Origin: JALOLG01 sp963722415
GTDB taxonomy: Bacteria > Actinomycetota > Acidimicrobiia > Acidimicrobiales > Ilumatobacteraceae
Direction: 5' to 3'
DNA length: 64,000 nt
NCBI GenBank assembly: GCA_963722415.1
Contig: CAVRNI010000033.1
Location: 135,217-199,216 of the forward strand
In this document: positions 54,473 to 62,192 of the stretch, in pieces
Layout: the number at the start of each line of letters is the position of its first letter
How positions within the stretch are numbered: position 1 is the first letter of the stretch
The notes under the pieces: generated by a model
Database searches by the model: none
Told to the model about the DNA's origin: nothing
Seen by the model: the letters and a program-made list of their open reading frames with translations, nothing else
Position numbers and translations under genes: made by a program

Positions 54473-55329
54473 TTCAGCTCGTCGGAGAAGAACTTCAGCG
54501 CGCTTGCCGTCTTCGTCGCTTGCTCGCCGGCAAGGTCGACGCCGCGGTTGCCCAGGAAGGCCCGAGCCTCGGCCGACGACCTGGAACGCCTCGTTGGGCG
54601 CACACTTCGTCGACAGTTCGAGGACCCGCGATCCGTCGGGGTACAACCAGAGCTCGACGGCCATCTTCCGCCCGAAGTCCTCCGGCACGAACTTGAGCTT
54701 CAGCACATTGAGCGGACCGAGGAGGGAGAGCTGGTCGAGGTCGAGACCGGTCGGCGCATGAGCCGCGTAGAAGTCGCGTTGGCCGGGGGAGAAGAGTTTG
54801 CTGATCTGGCGCTCTCCGAGTGTCGTGGCGCGCACGTGATTCTTGGCTCAACTTGGCCTTGAACGATGCCGAGCAGACGAAGCCACCCGGCATGGCGTCG
54901 ACCTCGACGCCGAAATCGGGCAGCGCGCGCAGCTCTTCAGGCAGATCCGCAGGCACCACCGGCCGCAGCTTGATCACCGTGTCGTCGGGTCCGCCCTGGC
55001 TGCGGCGGGCGCGCACGACAACTCCAGCCTTGTTGAGGGCGAGATCCGGCGTGTCGAAGAAGATCACCTGCCGCAGTTGGGCGTTCAACGGATCGAGTCC
55101 GAGTGCGAGTGCGGTCGACCGGTAACTGCCTTCCGGGACGGTCAGCTTCAGCTCGACCGTCTTGGCCTGCTTGATGAGGGCGAGGACCTCCGACAGCTGC
55201 CTTGTCCGAAAGGCGAGGGGGGCCTTGGCGGTTCGCTTTGTCGCTCTTGGCCTTGGCAGGTGCCTTCCTGGTTGTTGTCTTCTTCGTTGTCTTCTTCGTC
55301 GTCTTGGTCGGGGTCTTGGTCGCAGCCAT
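54473..55329 (-). CDS. CYTH-like domain protein with Lys/Thr-rich tail (several frameshifts)
   Basis: AGGAGAGAAATC precedes ATG 55329. The first ~30 residues are histone-like ('TPTKTTKKTTKKTTTRKAPA'). The following blocks lie in alternating frames: 'VELKLTVPEGSYRS', 'AQLRQVIFFDTPDLALNKAG', 'VVVRARRSQGGPDDTVIKLR' and 'FGRKMAVELWLYPDGSRVLE'. These give the CYTH tunnel's alternating charged strands (ExK-like, F-DTP-L, R-R, K-R). The end is 'FFSDELKAG' at 54473. CYTH proteins bind triphosphates or polyphosphate with metal. The basic tail could bind nucleic acid or polyphosphate (inference). Confidence 0.7.
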
Positions 55330-55525
55330 GATTTCTCTCCTGTTCAGATGGAGCCACGTTCCGGCGTGGCGACCGGTTGTTGGACGATCGCGGGGGTCGT
55401 CGCGGAGTCCGAGCCGCCGTGACCGGCGACATCGGACTCCGCGAACCCATTGCTGCACTCACGCGACCGCAGCGGCACAGTGCGGAACGATTCCGCGTTC
55501 ATGGCGCCCCGTTCCGCGTCTCGGT

Positions 55526-55928
55526 TCAGCTCAGCAACTTGGCCTTCTGTTGGGCGAACTCCTCGTCGGTGAGCACTCCGCTTGGCCTTCAGGTCGGCGA
55601 GCTTGGCGAGCTCGTCGGCGGTACCACCACCACCGCCGCTTCCCGCAGCTTCCTGAACGTACGAACGGAATTGCGCTTCGTGCTGCTGCGCCTGGGCGAT
55701 GTCGCGATCGGTCATCGAGTGCCCGCGGACGATGACGTAGACGAGGACGCCGAGGAACGGAACGAGGATCACGAAGATCGACCAGAGGGCTTTGGACCAG
55801 CCGCCCATGTCGTGACTCCGGAAGATGTCGGCGAACACTCGGAACAGCAACATCAGCCACGCGAACCACAGGAAGAACCAGAGCATCGTCCAGAAGAGGC
55901 CCATCAGCGGGTAGTCGTATGCGAGCAT
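55526..55928 (-). CDS. PLDc_N membrane protein with C-terminal SHOCT domain (one frameshift)
   Basis: CAAGGAG precedes ATG 55928. Two membrane helices ('LFWTMLWFFLWFAWLMLLFR' and 'KALWSIFVILVPFLGVLVYV') are followed by a helix, a glycine-rich linker and, after a frame change near 55578, the SHOCT tail 'GVLTDEEFAQQKAKLLS'. It is a paralog of the 80-residue protein at 25384 but with the added SHOCT domain. It belongs to the minus-strand run starting with DUF6325-2. Confidence 0.85.
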
Positions 55929-56010
55929 TGAATCTCCTTGTTTGAATTTGGCGGTGTTTGAATCTTGGGTGTGGGACGGTGGCGACTGACGTGCAGTTGC
56001 CCCGAGCACT

Positions 56011-56347
56011 CTAGGTCGCGAGGATTCGTGCTTTCTGCACTGCGAACTCCTCGTCGGTGAGGATGCCCTGGTCCCTGAGCTCGGCGAGTTGCTTCAATTG
56101 CTCGAACATGTCGTCGGTGCTCGGCGGGTGGAGGCGGCGCCGGTGCGACGTATTGCGGTTGCGCGTATTGCGGTTGCGCGTATTGCGGTTGCGCGTATTG
56201 GGGTTCGGCGTATTGGGGTTGGGCGTAGGCCGATTGGTCGTTTTGGGACCAACGGTTGGCTTGACGGCGCGACACGCGGTTGCTGACGGCGGTCGCGGTC
56301 CCCGCCACGACTGCGGTGCGGGCCATTCCTCGAAGTAGTCCGGGCAT
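56011..56347 (-). CDS. SHOCT-domain small protein with AQPQY repeats (one frameshift)
   Basis: AAAGGAGCTTGTC precedes ATG 56347. The N-terminus 'LLRGMARTAVVAGTATAVSN' is typical of small actinobacterial proteins that follow DUF6325. Five copies of (A)(Q/E)PQY, a Pro-rich turn, and after a frame change near 56120 the SHOCT helix pair 'MFEQLKQLAELRDQGILTDE' plus 'EFAVQKARIL' follow. The function is unknown. Confidence 0.82.
56149..56223. repeat. 15-bp tandem repeat, five copies
   Basis: Units of CGTATTG(C/G)GGTT(G/C)(G)(C/G) start at 56149, 56164, 56179, 56194 and 56209. They encode the pentapeptide repeat of the SHOCT protein on the minus strand. Confidence 0.85.
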
Positions 56348-56363
56348 GACAAGCTCCTTTCGG

Positions 56364-56797
56364 TCAGGACTCGAGGGCGTCGAGTGCGGCCACGAGGGCC
56401 TGGATGGGGATGTGGCCCTGGGCGAGCAGTTGGCCGCCGGCTCGGCGAGCGGCGACCGCGAACGCCGCCGACCACAAGTTCTCGTAGACGATCATCAAGC
56501 CGATGCTGTTGGGTTGCATCAGCGCCGCCGCTTCGGCTGCGTCGTCGTCGACAGGAGTCCCGACGACGCGCCGGCGAGGGCGCCGAGGTCGCCGACTTGT
56601 TCGGTGTCGAGATCCGCTGTCGTCAGGGCGTCGAAGTCGCCTTCGTCGCGCTTGACGATGATCAGCACGTCGATGATCCGGATCAGCCGGCGGTCGACGA
56701 GGTCGAGCAGCGGAGGGATCAACTCACCGTTGATCTCCTTGTCCTGGGCCGCGATCAGAAACCAGTCGATCGCGCCCGTCTCCTCGATGTCACTCAT
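56364..56797 (-). CDS. DUF6325 family protein, copy 2 (one frameshift)
   Basis: The first half is 'GAIDWFLIAAQDKEINGELI' and 'LLDLVDRRLIRIIDVLIIVK'. After a frame change near 56555 it continues 'DDDAAEAAALMQPNSIGLMI', 'VYENLWSAAFAVAARRAGGQ' and 'LLAQGHIPIQALVAALDALE'. It aligns with copy 1 at 32438 throughout. It heads a minus-strand run with the SHOCT, PLDc_N-SHOCT and CYTH genes, each with its own good ribosome site. Confidence 0.88.
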
Positions 56798-56944
56798 GGT
56801 TCATCGTCTCCTGTTGCGGACGCGTTCTTGGGCAATCGCCGCGGCCCTCCGGCGATCAGTGTCGTCGCGGCGCGGTTGAAGCGCCCAATCCTGACGCGAT
56901 CGATCACAGCCTGAACCGTAGACGGCGATCGGGTGAGGGTGAAT

Positions 56945-56961
56945 CACCCTGATACAGGGTG
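56945..56961. promoter_or_regulatory. ATCACCCT-N5-AGGGTGAT palindrome (DUF6325-2/hydrolase)
   Basis: This is the best copy of the element, with perfect 8-bp arms at 56943-56950 and 56956-56963 around gatac. It is preceded by two direct GGGTGA half-sites. It lies 148 bp before DUF6325-2 and 81 bp before the hydrolase start. Confidence 0.75.
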
Positions 56962-57029
56962 ATCCTCGCACTCATCGTCATCTGGAGGCGCACGCTGCCA
57001 CGGATCGGCGGCGCTCCGTACTGGTGCCT

Positions 57030-57035
57030 TATGGT
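57030..57035 (+). promoter_or_regulatory. TATGGT -10 box, leaderless
   Basis: The box ends six bases before GTG 57042. With a start point at 57042, the palindrome at 56945-56961 is centred at about -89. Confidence 0.45.
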
Positions 57036-57041
57036 GAAGCC

Positions 57042-57864
57042 GTGCCCCGACGACCGGTCCCACCGTTGGAGCCCGGTTGGGTCATCGTCGACGGCTTGCC
57101 GATGTTTCACCGTGTCTGCCTCGACGCCGGTCCGGCGGCCGACTCGAACGTGCACGTCCACGGGTTCGGGATCTCGGGTACGTACCTCGAGCCCACCGCC
57201 GCCCGTCTCGCCCCGCGCCACAACACGTTCGTGCCCGACCTGCCCGGGATGGGACGGAGCATGCGACCCGAACGGACGCTCGACTTGCCGGGGCTGGCGA
57301 GGGCCCTCGTGTCCTACTGCGACGCCGTCGGCGTCGAGCGAGGCGACGTTCGTCGGCAACTCGCTGGGTTGTCCGATCATTGTCGAGTTCGCGACGACGT
57401 TCCCCGACCGCATCGAGCGGGCGGTGCTGGTCTCGCCGGCCGGGGGCCCGAACAACCGACCACTCGGCCGAGCGCTCCGGCAGATGGCGATGGACGGACC
57501 GCGAGAGCCGCTGTCGATGGTCCCGATCGCAGTCCGCGACTACCTGCGGTTCGGAGTGCTCCAGAGCCTGTCGTTGTTCAAGGCGATGACCAGCTACCCG
57601 ACCCTGGAGCGGTTGCCGAACCTCGTCGTGCCCACGCTCGTCATCGTCGGTGAGCGCGATCCGCTCGTACGAATCGACCGCGCTCACGTGTTGGCGGTGC
57701 TCCCGCACCTCGACATCGTCGTCGTGCCGGGGGCGCACGCTCTGAACTACAGCGCGCCTGAACTGATCGCCGAGCTCATCGAGGCGCACCTCGCCGATGC
57801 GCCGCTGGCAACCCCGACCGGTCCGCGGCGCGTCGTCAAGACCATCGACGCGGGGCCCAGGTGA
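57042..57864 (+). CDS. Alpha/beta hydrolase (one frameshift)
   Basis: The ~273-residue protein starts 'VPRRPVPPLEPGWVIVDGLP', with oxyanion strand 'VHVHGFGISGTYLEPTAARL' and 'VPDLPGMGRSMRPERTLDLP'. After a frame change near 57350 the nucleophile elbow 'FVGNSLGCPIIVEFA' (G-N-S-L-G) appears, then 'VVPTLVIVGERDPLVRIDRA' (acid) and 'VVVPGAHALNYSAPE' (His). All three catalytic residues are present. The substrate is unknown. The next gene begins 23 bp downstream. Confidence 0.85.
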
Positions 57865-57886
57865 CGAGCCGCGCGCGTTTCTGATC

Positions 57887-59893
57887 ATGGACGACGAACA
57901 CACGGAACACACGGACCACAACTCGCGGATCATCCGGGCTGCCGATCTGCGTCCGACGTGGCGGCAGGTCGCCTGGCGGAGCCTGCTCGTCACGGTGACC
58001 ATGGCGATCGCGCTGTGGGTCCTCGCCGCGATCCTCGAGGGGTTCACGATCGACAGGCCCGTGGATGCGTTGCTGGCCGGCTTCGTGGTCGGCCTCGTCA
58101 ACGCCGTCGTCTGGCCGGCATTGGCGTTCCTCATCGTTCCGTTGTCAGTGCTGACCCTCGGTCTCGGCGCGATCGTGCTCAACGCGTTGTTCGTCACGTG
58201 GGTGTTGGAGTGGCTGCCTGGGGTCGACGTCGACGGATTCTGGACGTCGCTACTGATCGTCATCGGGCTGGTCGTCCTGGGCACTGGACTGTCGGCGTTG
58301 CTGGCGCTCGACGACGACGCCTGGTTCGACGGACGGGCGGCACGCCAGGCCAGCAAGCGCTCGCGCGGCGCCACCGTGACCGACGTGCCCGGTGTCGTGT
58401 TCGTTCAGTTCGACGGCGTTGCCCATCAGGTCCTGCGGCGGGCCATTCGATCGGGCGACGTCCCGAACCTGCATCGTTGGCTGCGCGACGGCAGCCATCG
58501 CCTCGTCGGGTGGGAGACCGGGTGGTCGTCGCAGACCGGTGTCAGCCAAGCCGGGATCCTGCACGGCTCGACCCTCGACATGCCCGCCTTCCGCTGGCTC
58601 GACAAATCGACCGGCGCGATCGTCGTGTCGAACCACCCCAAGTTTGCAGCGGCGATCGAATCCGCCCATTCCGACGGAAATGGGCTGCTCGCCCACCAGG
58701 GCTCGAGCTACGCCAACCTGTTCTCGGGCGACGCGGAGAGGGCCGTGCTCACGATGAGTGGTGCCGGACGTCGCAAGGAAGGTCGGACCGGCGCCGGCTA
58801 CTTCGGCTACTTCGCGCGGCCCGGCCAGACGATCAGGACCTTGCTCGCGTCCATCGTGGAGATCACACGCGAACGGGTGGCGGCCACCCGACAGCGGCGG
58901 CGGCAGGTCGAGCCGCGCGTCGAGCGGGATTGGACGTACGCGCTGTTGCGCACCTTCACGACGGTGATCACCCGGGACGTGTCGGTGCAAGGCGTGATGA
59001 ACGACATGTGGGAGGGACGGGCCGCCATCTACGTCGACATGTTGGGCTACGACGAGGTCGCTCACCACTCCGGTCCGGAACGCGTCGACACGCTGGCCGT
59101 GTTGCGCGACCTCGACCGCCAGCTCGGCCGGATCGAGCGGGCGTCCCGATCGACGCCGCGGCCGTACAAGATCGTCGTGCTCTCCGACCACGGCCAGACC
59201 CAGGGTGCGACGTTCGTCCAGCGCAGCGGCCAGACCCTCGCCGAGCTCGTCGCCGATCTGTGCGGTGCGGCCGCGTCGGGCGACACCGATGCCGAGGCCG
59301 GTCGCACCGAGTCGACCGCGTGGCTCCGGCAGGCACGTCACTCCGACGAGTCGACGAAGGCGGTGGTCGTCGACGTACCGATCGTGTTGGGGTCGGGGAG
59401 TCTGGGGTTGATCTCGATCCCCGGTACGGATCATCGTCTCACGCGCGAAGAGATCGAGTCGCGCTACCCAGGGCTCATCGACGGGCTCGCGACACATCCC
59501 GAGATCGGCTTCGTGCTGGTTCGGCAGGCGAGTGGCTCCTCGATCGTGCTCGGCAATCGCGGGAGCCGCGACCTCACGACCGGTGAAGTCGTCGGCGACG
59601 ATCCGTTGGAGCCGTTCGGCCCGCGGGCCGGCGAGCAGGTCAGCGAAGTCGACGGGTACAGCACCGTCGCCGACCTGATGGTCAACAGCCGGTACGACCC
59701 CGAGCTGGAGGAGATCGCCGCGTTCGAGGAGCAGGTCAGCTCGCACGGCGGCCTCGGCGGCCCGCAGACGCACCCGTTCCTCCTGTACCCGACCGACCTC
59801 ACCCCGCCTGCCGAACCGATCTTCACCTCCCCGGCGATGCACAAGGTGCTGAAGGGCTGGCTCGCCGAGCTCGGCCATCCGAGCTCCGCCTGA
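57887..59893 (+). CDS. Membrane-anchored alkaline-phosphatase-superfamily protein with holin-like N-terminus
   Basis: The intact 668-residue protein has four N-terminal membrane helices with the phage-holin-4 pattern ('ALLAGFVVGLVNAVVWPALA', 'LGLGAIVLNALFVTWVLEWL'). A phosphodiesterase/nucleotide-pyrophosphatase fold starts at about residue 165: 'VVFVQFDGVAHQVLRRAIRS', 'WETGWSSQTGVSQAGILHGS' with the likely Thr/Ser nucleophile region, 'YVDMLGYDEVAHHSGPERVD', 'KIVVLSDHGQTQGATFVQRS' (metal His/Asp) and 'HGGLGGPQTHPFLLYP' (last His). Such fusions occur in actinobacteria; the substrate is unknown, and a lipid or teichoic-acid-like polymer is possible. Confidence 0.82.
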   Translation: MDDEHTEHTDHNSRIIRAADLRPTWRQVAWRSLLVTVTMAIALWVLAAILEGFTIDRPVDALLAGFVVGLVNAVVWPALAFLIVPLSVLTLGLGAIVLNALFVTWVLEWLPGVDVDGFWTSLLIVIGLVVLGTGLSALLALDDDAWFDGRAARQASKRSRGATVTDVPGVVFVQFDGVAHQVLRRAIRSGDVPNLHRWLRDGSHRLVGWETGWSSQTGVSQAGILHGSTLDMPAFRWLDKSTGAIVVSNHPKFAAAIESAHSDGNGLLAHQGSSYANLFSGDAERAVLTMSGAGRRKEGRTGAGYFGYFARPGQTIRTLLASIVEITRERVAATRQRRRQVEPRVERDWTYALLRTFTTVITRDVSVQGVMNDMWEGRAAIYVDMLGYDEVAHHSGPERVDTLAVLRDLDRQLGRIERASRSTPRPYKIVVLSDHGQTQGATFVQRSGQTLAELVADLCGAAASGDTDAEAGRTESTAWLRQARHSDESTKAVVVDVPIVLGSGSLGLISIPGTDHRLTREEIESRYPGLIDGLATHPEIGFVLVRQASGSSIVLGNRGSRDLTTGEVVGDDPLEPFGPRAGEQVSEVDGYSTVADLMVNSRYDPELEEIAAFEEQVSSHGGLGGPQTHPFLLYPTDLTPPAEPIFTSPAMHKVLKGWLAELGHPSSA

Positions 59894-59895
59894 CG

Positions 59896-60501
59896 TCACC
59901 CTCCGGTGTCAGCCTCCCGGTCGCCGTACTCGTCGTGTGCGCGGTCCGGTGTGCAGTCTTGACGCAATTGACCATGAGTCGAGCGACGACGCCGATGAAC
60001 GATCACGTCGGCCGTCATCTGCATCATCACACTGATGCGAGCCCCATTCGTCGTGGCCGCGATGTCGCCGAAACCGACCGTGGCCATGATCGTCAAGGAA
60101 AAGTAGACAGCCCCGACCCGGTCGAGCGGCTGGTTGAACGCGTCGGGGTTGGCGGTGGACATCCGCACGTACGTCGCGGCGAATCCGAGCAGGAGCGATG
60201 GAACGATCAGCGCGAAGCCTTCGATCGCTCGGAGCGCCGGGAAGCGCGCCACTTGCATCGCTCGGAACTGCAACACGATGACGACGGCGAGCACACAGAT
60301 GGTGCTCAGGACTCGAATCGCGTGCTCGCCGTCCATTCGGTAGGTGAGCGGAGCTACTGCATAGGCGGTGAACAGCGCCACCTGCACCGCGCCGATCCGG
60401 ATCGCGGTGCGCAAGAGGAGGCGCCGACGCTCCTCACGAGGAAGTTCGTCGAGCCGTCGGCTCTTGTGGGAGCTGTTGGCGGTCGGTGGCGATTCAGGCA
60501 T
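59896..60501 (-). CDS. Two-helix potassium-channel-like protein (frameshift near the end)
   Basis: The protein has about 200 residues. Several membrane helices are followed by the pore: 'FNQPLDRVGAVYFSLTIMAT' and 'VGFGDIAATTNGARISVMMQ'. TVGFGD is the K+ selectivity filter of Ion_trans_2 channels. After 'ADVIV' the frame changes near 59985 and the expected inner helix reads 'IGVVARLMVNCVKTAHR', so the true C-terminus differs from the uninterrupted frame. It overlaps the upstream membrane gene by 8 bp. Confidence 0.82.
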   Translation of the reverse strand: MPESPPTANSSHKSRRLDELPREERRRLLLRTAIRIGAVQVALFTAYAVAPLTYRMDGEHAIRVLSTICVLAVVIVLQFRAMQVARFPALRAIEGFALIVPSLLLGFAATYVRMSTANPDAFNQPLDRVGAVYFSLTIMATVGFGDIAATTNGARISVMMQMTADVIVHRRRRSTHGQLRQDCTPDRAHDEYGDREADTGG

Positions 60502-61168
60502 GGGATCGGGATCGCCATTGGGCCAGGGCTGTGGCGATCGGCCGCGTCCGGGCGACGTCGGGCTCGCGCGTCGCTCGGAACCGGTCGAAGAGTGCGATCA
60601 GCAGCGACAGCAGGACGACGAAGAACAAGGTGTTCAGCGCCGGGACCTCGTCGCCGCGGCCGAGCACCGCATCCACGGTGACGATGACGGTGTTGATCAC
60701 GAGCATCGCGGCGAACTCCTGCGCACTGCTCGACCACGACCGTCCTCTCTGCCGAAGGAACTGCGTGACGCTCGCGTTGAGCACCACGAGCACCGTGACG
60801 CCGATGGCGACGCCCAGATTGCTGGCGCTGATGTCGGGCAGGACTTGGGCGAAGATCACGCTGATCAACGCCAGCAGCACCACCTTTTCGAGCAGCACCG
60901 CCGACCAGAACCGTTCCGGCACCTTGGGCCGGCGGGGAGCTCGGGCAGATGCCGATCGACGTCGACGGTGAACGCCCAGTCGGCCACAGGGAGCCGGGAG
61001 CGGTACCGCCAATACACCACACCCGCGGCCACGACGAGGCCTGCCAGCACGAACCACAAGTAGGGATGATCGGCCATGAAGTCGGTGAAATCCAGCTGGG
61101 CGATGTGGATCCACCACTCCTGGGGCAGCTTGATGAACACGGTGATGAAGACCGCCAGGCCACAGGGA
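60494..61168 (-). CDS. Membrane protein truncated at the contig junction (frameshifted)
   Basis: The visible part is 'FITVFIKLPQEWWIHIAQLD', 'HPYLWFVLAGLVVAAGVVYW', then, after a frame change near 60945, 'VLLEKVVLLALISVIFAQVL', 'LGVAIGVTVLVVLNASVTQF' and 'PALNTLFFVVLLSLLIALFD'. About six helices remain and the 5' end is missing. The frame runs into AT-rich foreign sequence at about 61165, where an accidental ATG (61180) appears. The family was not recognised. It is coupled to the channel gene. Confidence 0.65.
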   Translation of the reverse strand, partial: SLWPGGLHHRVHQAAPGVVDPHRPAGFHRLHGRSSLLVVRAGRPRRGRGCGVLAVPLPAPCGRLGVHRRRRSASARAPRRPKVPERFWSAVLLEKVVLLALISVIFAQVLPDISASNLGVAIGVTVLVVLNASVTQFLRQRGRSWSSSAQEFAAMLVINTVIVTVDAVLGRGDEVPALNTLFFVVLLSLLIALFDRFRATREPDVARTRPIATALAQWRSRSHA

Positions 61169-61337
61169 TGTTTAACCATTGGTTAGGTAAGTCAAAATAA
61201 CTCACCTACGCTTGTAAAACCGGTTATTGACTTATATGTCAATACACGATGAAATCGCTTGGTGGATGACCGAGGGGCGGCTTTTCAGGTTTTCCCGCGT
61301 CTACCGGGTTCGCCTGTAAATCGAGTGTTGATTGCCA
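61165..61337. other. Junction between actinobacterial and alphaproteobacterial-type sequence
   Basis: Composition falls from very high GC to AT-rich within a few bases at about 61165-61172, in the middle of the membrane gene on the minus strand. Everything to the right encodes alphaproteobacterial-type proteins. No integrase, tRNA, direct repeat or IS end is visible at the join. Confidence 0.7.
61226..61243 (+). promoter_or_regulatory. ATTGAC-N6-GTCAAT palindrome upstream of the toxin-antitoxin-like pair
   Basis: A perfect inverted repeat with 6-bp arms around TTATAT, 95 bp before ATG 61338. TTGACT inside it could be a -35 box. It is a plausible operator for the HTH protein encoded at 61740. 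Confidence 0.5.
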
Positions 61338-61780
61338 ATGAAGAGATCAACCAACTCGTCACCGGCCCTTGGAGTAGCCCCGAAAAAAGAAATTAGGTGT
61401 GGCCGCCTGTGGGCTGACTTCGACCGCTTTATCGAGGGACGGCTTATCAGCGTGGCGCTCGATAGCCCCTATTCGAAACCCAAAACGGCCACGCCATCGC
61501 GCGGCTGCGATCCTCCCGCCGATGACGTGTTCGAAATCAGGAGCCGGGATCCGAAGCCAGGCATTCGCGTGTTCGGACTGTTTGCGGACAAGGACGTCTT
61601 TTTGGCCTTCAACTGGGACTACCGCACCAAGTTAGGTGGACCAACCGACAGGGACTTCGACCGCGAACGAGAGATCGCAAAGGCAAAATGGCGACAGTTG
61701 TTTCCGAGTTATACATCTCTATCCGGGGGAAAAACATCGATGAGTACTTCGCCGACGTCACAAACATCCTTCCTGTCTGA
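61338..61780 (+). CDS. Toxin-like protein, first gene of an overlapping pair (one frameshift)
   Basis: From ATG 61338 the frame encodes a compact basic protein ('RCGRLWADFDRFIEGRLISV', 'FEIRSRDPKPGIRVFGLFAD', 'KDVFLAFNWDYRTKLGGPTD', 'EIAKAKWRQLFPSYTSLSGG'). At the run GGGGGAAAAA (61726-61735) the annotated frame would run on into the next gene. The alternative frame ends naturally in 'KNIDEYFADVTNILPV' with TGA 61778-61780, overlapping the next gene by 41 bp. Size (~147 residues), order and overlap resemble RelE/HigB-type toxin genes. The family match is only a suggestion. Confidence 0.5.
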
Positions 61781-62150
61781 GATCGTTCCGCGGGCGAGGC
61801 AATCCCTGCTCGGGAAACTCTCGTACTTTCGCGAGCAATTCCGCGACCGCTTGTATGAGCTAGTCGTGTCAGAGTTCCTGAAAAAGGAGCGAGCAGGCGA
61901 ATTGACGCGCGCAGATTTGGCGCGCCGCATCGGGCGCAAACCTGAGCAGATAACCCGATCGCTGGGGCTCCCCGGCAATTGGACTTTGGAAACTGTGAGC
62001 GATTTGCTGCTCGCAATTTCCAAATCGGAATTAAATTTCAGCCTATGGCCGCTCCAAAATCGCGCTCCACGAAACTACACCGGTCCCGATTGGCTCAGAA
62101 GCACACAGAAGGAAGTACCTGAGCTCTGGGAACTCGGTTATCCAGTTTGA
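61740..62150 (+). CDS. HTH (XRE-type) protein, probable antitoxin partner
   Basis: ATG 61740 follows GGGGGAAAAA. The 136-residue protein has an N-terminal helix ('FREQFRDRLYELVVSEFLKK') and then an HTH: 'LTRADLARRIGRKPEQITRS' and 'LGLPGNWTLETVSDLLLAIS'. Such proteins in Rhizobiales follow toxin-like genes. The upstream palindrome at 61226-61243 is a candidate binding site. Codon use is less GC-biased than in the actinobacterial part. Confidence 0.65.
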   Translation: MSTSPTSQTSFLSEIVPRARQSLLGKLSYFREQFRDRLYELVVSEFLKKERAGELTRADLARRIGRKPEQITRSLGLPGNWTLETVSDLLLAISKSELNFSLWPLQNRAPRNYTGPDWLRSTQKEVPELWELGYPV

Positions 62151-62192
62151 GCGTGCGGCATAATTCCTGGCGTCACTTTCAATTATGGGCTG

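Noticed and set aside
59892..59911. Sequence GTCACCCTCCGGTGTC resembling the regulon palindrome
   Set aside because: The right arm is imperfect and it lies between two convergent gene ends, not at a promoter.
61338..62150. A naturally fused toxin-antitoxin protein
   Set aside because: A homopolymer run sits exactly at the fusion point, and the alternative frame gives a natural end, so an artificial fusion is more likely.
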